Of a DNA stretch of 64,000 bases, positions 57,744 through 64,000 are shown piece by piece. The notes beneath the pieces are model-generated. The model was not told the DNA's origin. It ran no database searches and saw nothing but the letters and a program-made list of their open reading frames with translations. A program made the translations under genes and the position numbers. Numbering within the stretch: position 1 is the stretch's first letter; each line of letters starts with the position of its first letter. Source of the DNA: Allomyces macrogynus ATCC 38327 (taxonomy: Eukaryota; Blastocladiomycota; Blastocladiomycetes; Blastocladiales; Blastocladiaceae); contig GG745330.1 in assembly GCA_000151295.1 (NCBI GenBank), forward strand, positions 58,840-122,839, in the 5' to 3' direction.

Positions 57744-58257
57744 ATGCCCGTCCCGTTCGAGGCTATTCTGCCGCTCGGCATCATTGCCACCATGTTCATG
57801 GTTGGGGGTGCCGGTGTGGGCGCGCTCCAGCGCATCAGCACGCAGGGCAAGGCACGCATCCATCCACGATTCGCTCGCTCGCGGTTGCCCGACAGTCCCA
57901 TTCTCATTCGGAGGGAGCGGGGTCGCGCTCGTGTTCCGGCAAAATCGCACCGAATCCACTCCAGTTCCTGTTCTAATTGCGGCACCGATTCTGTTTTTCA
58001 TCGTGTAGCCGCAGCGCCTCAACCTCGACGACTGGGACCGCGCGTTCATGGCGCGCAACGAGCGTCTGACGGGACACAAGTATGGCCAGTCGGTACGTGA
58101 TGTCTTGGCAGCATTCTCAACCATTCACTTCGTCTCATTCCGAACGACCGCTTCCTTTTCCACCTCGCGTCTGCGTCTGTAGGAGAACCTCGTTGCACCG
58201 GACGAGTTTAATCGGTCAAACCCGATCCACGTCCGGAAGATGTCGCACGTCTTCTAG
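57744..58257 (+). CDS. NDUFA1: Complex I subunit NDUFA1 (MWFE)
   Basis: NDUFA1 is a small one-span accessory subunit of mitochondrial complex I, at the inner membrane. Exons 57744-57851, 58009-58092 and 58183-58257 give 88 residues. MPVPFEAILPLGIIATMFMV holds the membrane span that starts at the extreme N-terminus (human MWFEILPGLSVMG). Then a basic RISTQGK, then NLDDWDRAFMARNERLTGH and KYGQS, matching human WSLMERDRRISG. The last exon adds FNRSNPIHVRKM before the stop. The first intron (57852-58008) appears to use a GC donor (AAG|GCACGC) with a normal TAG acceptor, because no in-phase GT is available. The second intron is a standard GT-AG of 90 nt. Length fits fungal NDUFA1. Confidence 0.83.
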
Positions 58258-58826
58258 TTTCCCGATGCCCGTTGGCAACGCGCTTGTCCATTTCGTACCG
58301 AAAAGCATTTAGCTTGAAACGTGCTCGACCTCTGCTTGTTCTGCTCCGCGTGCGCGACCGTGAGCATCCCAATGCTGGGATCTTTTCCTATTGCCCGCCC
58401 AGACCGCCGCAACTTTTACCCGCTCGCAATAGCGAGCGTGTTTGGTGTTGAAGGGGCAATGATTGGCGACGACAAACCGACCATCTCCTCAATCGCTCTT
58501 GGCCACCTCTCTTTCACCAAACCCGCACGAAATCTTCGATGGCAGATATTTGCAAGTGCAAACTTACATGGGACTGTCGCGGCCGAGACCAGCTCAAGTT
58601 CACAGCTGAAATATCCAGGAAATCACAAACGTGACCGCGAAAGGGGAGACCAAACTGAGCGACTTCACGGCCGACAGAAACAATTCGCTACGATTGCCGC
58701 AGCCGCCAGTGCAAAATCATCGCCGCGCCCGTCAACGCCCGGCACTTGTTGCAAAACACTTTGGCGCTCCTCGATCTTGCTCGCCCAAGCAAGTGATTCG
58801 GCCAACAACCTATTCACGTCGTTACG
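58258..58826. other. Intergenic before kinesin-2
   Basis: About 570 bp between NDUFA1 and the kinesin start codon. No gene or repeat recognised; it must contain the kinesin promoter and 5' leader. Confidence 0.5.
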
Positions 58827-61318
58827 ATGGTGGGTGCCGGCCCGCTCCCTGCACCATTGAAAGCCCCGGAATCTTACGCGCGCGCGCGCTTCAACTTGAA
58901 CCGTAGGCCGAAGCGGTCAAAGTCGTCGTGCGATGCCGGCCCTTTTCCGAAAAGGAGCGCGCGGCTGGGCACACGTGCATCGTCGACGTCGACGAGAGCC
59001 GCAACTGCGTGACAATCACGGCGCCCAAGTTGTCCGACGGCAGCGGCTCGAGCGACGGCGGCAAACCCACCACCGCGACCCCCGGCGCGAGCGCGGACCC
59101 GCCCAAGTCGTTCACGTTCGACTCGGTGTTTGACTCCAACTGCAAGCAGCTCGACGTCTACAACAAGACGGCACGGCCCATCGTCGAGTCGGTGCTGGAG
59201 GGTTACAATGGCACCATCTTTGCGTTTGGGCAAACGGGCACGGGCAAGACGTTTTCAATGGAGGGCATTCGCGACGTGCCGGAAATGCGCGGCATTATCC
59301 CCAACTCGTTTGTGCACATTTTCTCGCACATTGCCGCGGCACCCTCCGGCGCGAAGTTTCTCGTGCGCGCGAGCTACCTCGAAATCTACAACGAGGAAGT
59401 GCGCGACCTGCTCTCGAGCAACCCGTCCAAGCTCGACCTCAAGGAGCATCCGGACATGGGCGTCTATGTCAAGGACCTGTCGTCGTTTGTCGTCAAGGAC
59501 GTCGACGAGATGGACAAGCTCATGAACCAGGGCAACAAGAACCGGTCGGTCGGGTTCACGGAAATGAACGCGCGGTCGTCGAGGTCGCACTCGATATTCA
59601 CGATCACGATTGAAATGAGCGAGACGCGCGACGGCAAGGAGTGCATTCGTGCCGGTAAGTTGCATCTCGTCGACTTGGCCGGGTCGGAGAGGCAGAGCAA
59701 GACGGGCGCGACCGGCGACCGTCTCAAGGAAGCGACCAAAATCAACTTGAGTCTCAGCTGCCTCGGCAACGTGATCAAGGCCCTCGTCGACGGCAAGGCC
59801 TCGCATATCCCATATCGCGACTCGAAACTCACGCGGCTGCTCCAGGACTCGCTCGGTGGCAACGCCAAGACCATGATGATCGCGACCATGTCGCCCGCGT
59901 CCTACAATTACGAGGAGACGATCTCGACGCTGCGGTACGCGAGCCGCGCCAAGAACATTAAGAACAGGCCCAAGGTCAACGAGGACCCGAAAGACGCGAT
60001 GCTGCGCATGTTCCAGGAGGAGATTGCCCGGCTCAAGGCGCAGCTCGAGACTGACGGCGTGGGCGGGGCCGACGAGGAGGACGACGAGGCTGATGCCGAG
60101 GTCGAGGGCGACGACGAGGCCGCAAAGGGGAGTGCAGCGGGCGGCTCGACCGACGCGGCGGGGACGGCACCTGCTGCGCTGACCACGGCGGCAGACGCCA
60201 ACGTCGGTGCGTCGCTCAACGCGTCGGGCATGGAGCGGCGCAAAAAGTCCGGCTTGACCGACGAGGAAATGCGCGTCATGGAGGAGCACATCGAGCAGGA
60301 GAAGCGCGCAATTCTCGAGAGCAAAGACATGATCGAGTCGGAAAAGCTGACAATCCTCGCTGAGCTGAACCGACGGCAAGAGGAGATTGATCACGAACGG
60401 CGCGCGCGCGAGGAACTCGTCAACAAGCTCGAGCAAATGGAGAGCAAGCTGCTCGTCGGCGGCGTCAATATTCTCGACAAGGAGGTGCAGCAGCGCGAGG
60501 AGCTCGCGCGGCAAGCGGCCGAGCTCGAGGAACGCAAGCGGCAGCAGCTCTTGTTGCACCAACAGTTGCAGCAAGAAGAGGAGGCCGCGCTGCAAATGGA
60601 GGAAGAGTACAACTCGCTGCAGGACGAGGCCGCGGCCAAGACGCAAAAGATCAAGAAGCTGTGGACGATTCTCATGACGCACAAGGCCGAGCTCAAGGAC
60701 CTGACCGAGGAGTACCAGCGCGAGCGCGAGGACTTGCTCGATACGATCCGCGACTTGTCGCGCGAGCTCAAGTGGAAGTTGAAACTCGTCGAGCGGCTCA
60801 TCCCCAACGAGGAAATGTCGTGGATCGAGAGCCAGTGCACGTGGGACGAGGTCAACGAGCAGTGGCACGTCCGCTACGCGAGCCACGCCGGCAACAACAT
60901 TCGCGGCTCGCAACACGGCGCTCATCGGCATTTCCACCATTTACCGCGAGCGCAGCATCTCGAAAGCGGAGGCAGTGGTGGTGGTAGCGGCGTCGGCGGC
61001 CTTGTGAGCTTGTCGCCCGCGCCGGGCATGGACGACATCAACTTTTGGGCGCCCGTCTACCCGACCGAAGCCATCTACCTGTCGTACGACGGCCAGGTGC
61101 GGCCAACGGGGAACGGGAGGGCAAGTGCATTGGGCCCGGCCGCCGCATCGATGCGTGGCAAGGTCAACTCGCCGAACGGTCACACGGCGCGGCCGCAGGC
61201 GGCACGAACCAAGAGCGGGGCGAGGTCTGCTGTTGTGGCCGCGTCGGCCAAGCTGAAAGTTGTGGAAGACGCTCCAACTGCTCGTGGACTGGTGACGAAG
61301 CCAAAACATTATGCATAG
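58827..61318 (+). CDS. KIF3B: Kinesin-2 motor subunit, KIF3B-type
   Basis: Kinesin-2 drives anterograde intraflagellar transport as a heterotrimer. The best join is 58827-58829 plus 58907-61318 (intron 77 nt), 804 residues: the first coding exon is only the ATG, and exon two begins AEAVKVVVRCRPFSEKERAA. Motor: GQTGTGKT P-loop (109-116), switch I NARSSRSH, switch II DLAGSERQS. NIKNRPKVNEDPKDAML is the neck sequence typical of kinesin-2, followed by coiled coil. The C-terminus has CTWDEVNEQWHVRY and HAGNNI, which resembles KIF3B (human EDIGEWQLKCVAYTGNNM) more than KIF3A, then a Gly/Ala/Arg-rich tail. Functionally it fits with the NPHP4 gene in the same window. Confidence 0.9.
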
Positions 61319-61735
61319 CTGAGGCTGGGTGAAGAGGGAAGACGCGACGATACAGACGATACAGATACATTCATGGTTTTGCTCGGTCCGCGCGGCATTG
61401 CGTTGCTCTGCAAGAAAGGCGGGCTGCACGAAAATGAAAACGGGTGGAACTGCTTTGGTCAAGTCCAAGTCTGACCATAACACACATGACCACGTCGCGA
61501 AGCATCAGACGGACACAAAGATAGTCCAGAGAAGCTCGATCGTTCGAGCCGCTCCTTGACCAACAATCGACCATACTCGCAAGTCTCGATCAGCACCAAA
61601 GATCATTCATGCTGCCGTAGCCGTGCGCGCAACGAGCTCCGTCCGAGCGCAAGTGACCAGGGCATCGACCTGCAAACCGCACGACGGGATTGAGCGGCTG
61701 TGAGCGCGGCTTACCGCTCGCGCACCGCTGCCAGC
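61319..61735. other. Intergenic before the formin
   Basis: About 420 bp between kinesin stop and formin ATG. No gene or repeat recognised. Confidence 0.5.
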
Positions 61736-64000
61736 ATGTCGTTCTTCAAGAGCATCTCGCCGAAAAAGAAACGCAGCTCGCTGTCCAAGTCCGATGGTAA
61801 CATTTTTGGTCACTCGCCGACGAGCCCGACAAGTGGGGCCGCGGGAGGGGACCCGGGCAGCCCAGGCGGCTCTCGGGGCGTGCGCCTCGGCAGCTCTCCA
61901 TTCGGTCCGGACGACGGTATTGGCGCTGTCTTGCTGGGATCGACGCTTGCGCTGGCCATGCCGGACGACCACGAGCTGGACGTGCAGTTTACCAGATTGA
62001 TGGTCGGTCGCTCGTCTCTTGGCCTCGTTGCCCCGACGCGGACCATGAAAACTCACGCAACACCGATATTCTGTCGGGCGACAAGGCCAAGGCCATGAGC
62101 GCGCTCTCAAGGAGAAGAAGTGGCGCTTGATCACGCAGCACGCACAGCAAAGCGTGCGTTTTAAGGTGGAGCGTATTGTGCAAGAATACCGGCAACTCAC
62201 CTGAAATCGTTATCATGAACAGTCGCGTGGCGTGGTCAAGAAGCACGTTCACAAGCTCGTCGCCGAGCTTCAGCAGTTTGCCAGCCAGCCAATCAGTGCC
62301 GAGACGGCCCAGTTTCTCAACATGCTCGAGGTGTCGGCTCGCACAGAGCCTGTGAGGTCCGTGTTCGACTCCATTTTCCGTCTCTGCTTTTCCGTTCGGC
62401 TTGATCCTGACCCGCTGCGCGTGGATTTCTAGCTGGGTCGTCGATTTCCTGAACCAGAACGGGCTCGAGTTCCTGTTCCGCGTACTCGACACGTTGGGTT
62501 CGCGGCCCTGGCTCGACCTGACACATTGCGCTGCGACACTGCACTCGTGCGCGCGGTGTCTCAAGGCCATCATCAACACGAGCAAGGGGCTCGACGCCGT
62601 CCTCGGGTTCCCAAACGGCATCCACTGGCTCATGGCGGCGTACCCGATGCTCAGCGTCGACGATCCGGCGGTCAAGAACGCGAAAAAGACCATTCTCTAA
62701 ATTCTTGCCGTCATGTGCTTTATCTCGTCGGGGCTCGACCGCGTCTTGGAGAGCGCGACCAAGTACAAGGAGGCCAACCGCGAGCCGCACCGGTTTTGGG
62801 CGATTGTGAGAGACTTGGAGGCCGAAGACGACGAGTTCCAGGTTTGTGAGCGCAGCTGTCTCCGTTCTTTGGCATCCTGCTGTACACTCACTGGGTTTGA
62901 GGCACGCCCACTTAGCTCGTCGCCATAGAGTTTCATCAACGCGGCCGTAAACGCGTCGCCCGACCTCAACACGCGCCTCGCTCTGCGCTTCGATTTTCTC
63001 GATTTCGGGTTCCAAGCTGTACTGTCGCGGGTCAAGACGACCGGCAGTTCCGATGTGCAAAAGCAGGCCACCATCTTTCTCGACGAGGCCAAGGAAGACG
63101 CTTTGCCTGACATGGTCGATCCGACGGCGTGGACCATGCCGCGCATCGACGTGCTCTCGCTGCTTCCGGCCACGGCCGAGGACGACGAAGACATGGCGCG
63201 GTCGAAGCGCACCAAGGACCTGTTTGTTGCGCTTATTGCCAAGCTGCAGCTCCTACCCAAGGACGCGCAGCGGCGCGAGAGTTGCCTGGCGATCTTGAAC
63301 CAGGTCATGAACCACATCCTGACGGGATTGAGCCCGGGTGCGCCGCCGCCGGTTCACGTCGAGGTCGCGAACATCATCGACAATACCGAGACGGACAAGC
63401 TGCAGCACGAGCTCGACGAGCGGCAACTGCAGGTCGAGAAGCTGGCGCTGCAGCTCAACGAAGCCAAGGTCGCACAGGACAAGCTCCACGCCGACGTGGT
63501 GCGGTTCACGGGCCAGTGCAAGGCCGAGTTGGACAAGTCGGTTGGGTTCGAGGCCAAGATCCAATCGCTGACCGATGAGCTTGCGCGCCGGCGAGCTGTC
63601 GTCGTGCCGAGTCCGAGCGCCGCTGTGTCACCATCGGTTTCGCCATCATCAATGTCGAGCGGCCCGCCGATCCCGCCGCCTCCGCCACCATTTTTCGGTG
63701 CGCATCCTCCTCCACCCCCCGCCGCCACTTGGCGCCATCCCGGCACCACCACCTCCCGGCGCGAGTCTTCCGTCGCCGCCACCGCCACCACCACCCGTCA
63801 CGAGAGGCGGTGCTCCCCCCCCCTCACCCCTCCACCAAAACGTGATCTTTCAGGAGGGGCGGTGGGGGCTATCTCTGACGTCCCCCACGCACTCATATAC
63901 CAATCATGGAAAGGTGGTGGCGCCAGCTCCAGTCGCATCTACCACCGGTCAGTGAGGGACAGGAACCCAATAACATCGCTCGCAGGCTCGCGCACTTACT
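61736..64000 (+). pseudogene. Diaphanous-type formin, 3'-partial, with several frame breaks
   Basis: Formins nucleate actin cables. From the ATG at 61736 (MSFFKSISPKKKRSSLS) the reading gives MPDDHELDVQFTRLM, KAMSAL, then EKKWRLITQHAQQSVRFKVE (GTPase-binding/FH3 start). Next come VKKHVHKLVAELQQFASQPI, VDFLNQNGLEFLFRVLD (FH3), AAVNASPDLNTRLALRFDFL and a coiled coil (KLQHELDERQLQVEKLALQL). From about 63655 a proline-run FH1 begins. FH2 would lie beyond the window. Lesions: an extra CT at about 62105 shifts the frame before EKKW; a TAA at 62698-62700 interrupts KKTIL-ILAVMCFIS; and the FH1 prolines change frame at about 63705-63720. The window end truncates the gene. Either sequence errors or a pseudogene. 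Confidence 0.65.

Noticed and set aside
1..64000. CRISPR arrays, operons, riboswitches or rRNA genes
   Set aside because: The DNA is eukaryotic nuclear, genes are monocistronic with introns, and no regular spaced repeats or rRNA-like blocks were seen.

Overview
The window is nuclear DNA of a GC-rich eukaryote with spliceosomal genes, not bacterial DNA. Most introns are short (about 50-90 nt, GT...AG), genes are packed on both strands a few hundred bases apart, and exon-joined proteins align with well-known opisthokont families. Two genes are ciliary: an NPHP4 (nephrocystin-4) homologue and a KIF3B-type kinesin-2. Together with a fungal-style one-chain FGAM synthase, a MATA-type HMG box and tiny introns, this suggests a flagellated (zoosporic) early-diverging fungus, most like Blastocladiomycota or a chytrid. 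That placement is inference from gene content; no marker gene in the window proves it.

Layout, left to right: NRDE2 (5' end cut by the window edge, +); NPHP4 (-); a degenerate leucine-rich-repeat gene (+); DDRGK1, the UFMylation adaptor (-); a TBC1D13-type Rab GAP (+); UBR7 (-); an alkaline ceramidase (-); a METTL21-type methyltransferase (+); an unrecognised basic protein (-); an ABCD peroxisomal half-transporter (+); EMC4 (-); an alpha/beta hydrolase (+); cohesin SMC3 (+); a NOA1/YqeH-type GTPase (-); XPG/Rad2 endonuclease (+); a membrane-anchored pseudokinase (+); FGAM synthase (+); an HMG-box factor with a tandem duplication of its 5' end (-); a poly-Q WD40-like protein (-); a lower-GC island with a decayed PIF/Harbinger transposase (about 49.4-52.9 kb); a delta-12-type fatty acid desaturase (-); PIN4 parvulin (+); a CobW/ZNG1 zinc GTPase (-); NDUFA1 of complex I (+); kinesin-2 (+); and a formin that runs off the right edge and carries several reading-frame breaks (+).

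The genes are mostly unrelated housekeeping functions: RNA surveillance, ER quality control (DDRGK1, EMC4), lipid metabolism (ceramidase, ABCD, desaturase), chromosome and DNA maintenance (SMC3, XPG), purine synthesis, mitochondria (NOA1, NDUFA1) and cilium/cytoskeleton (NPHP4, kinesin-2, formin). There is no operon logic. Several neighbours are divergent pairs with 300-800 bp between starts, where shared promoters are likely, but no promoter motif could be defended.

For thirteen genes I could join the visible exons into a continuous frame (TBC1D13, ceramidase, the basic protein, ABCD, SMC3, XPG, pseudokinase, HMG, desaturase, PIN4, CobW, NDUFA1, kinesin-2), and exon coordinates are given there. 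In NRDE2, NOA1, the WD40 gene and the formin the conserved reading breaks without a plausible intron. Such breaks could be sequence errors or real decay. I did not find a clearly new multi-gene system. The most unusual single items are the transmembrane pseudokinase, the tandem duplication in front of the HMG gene, and the broken formin.
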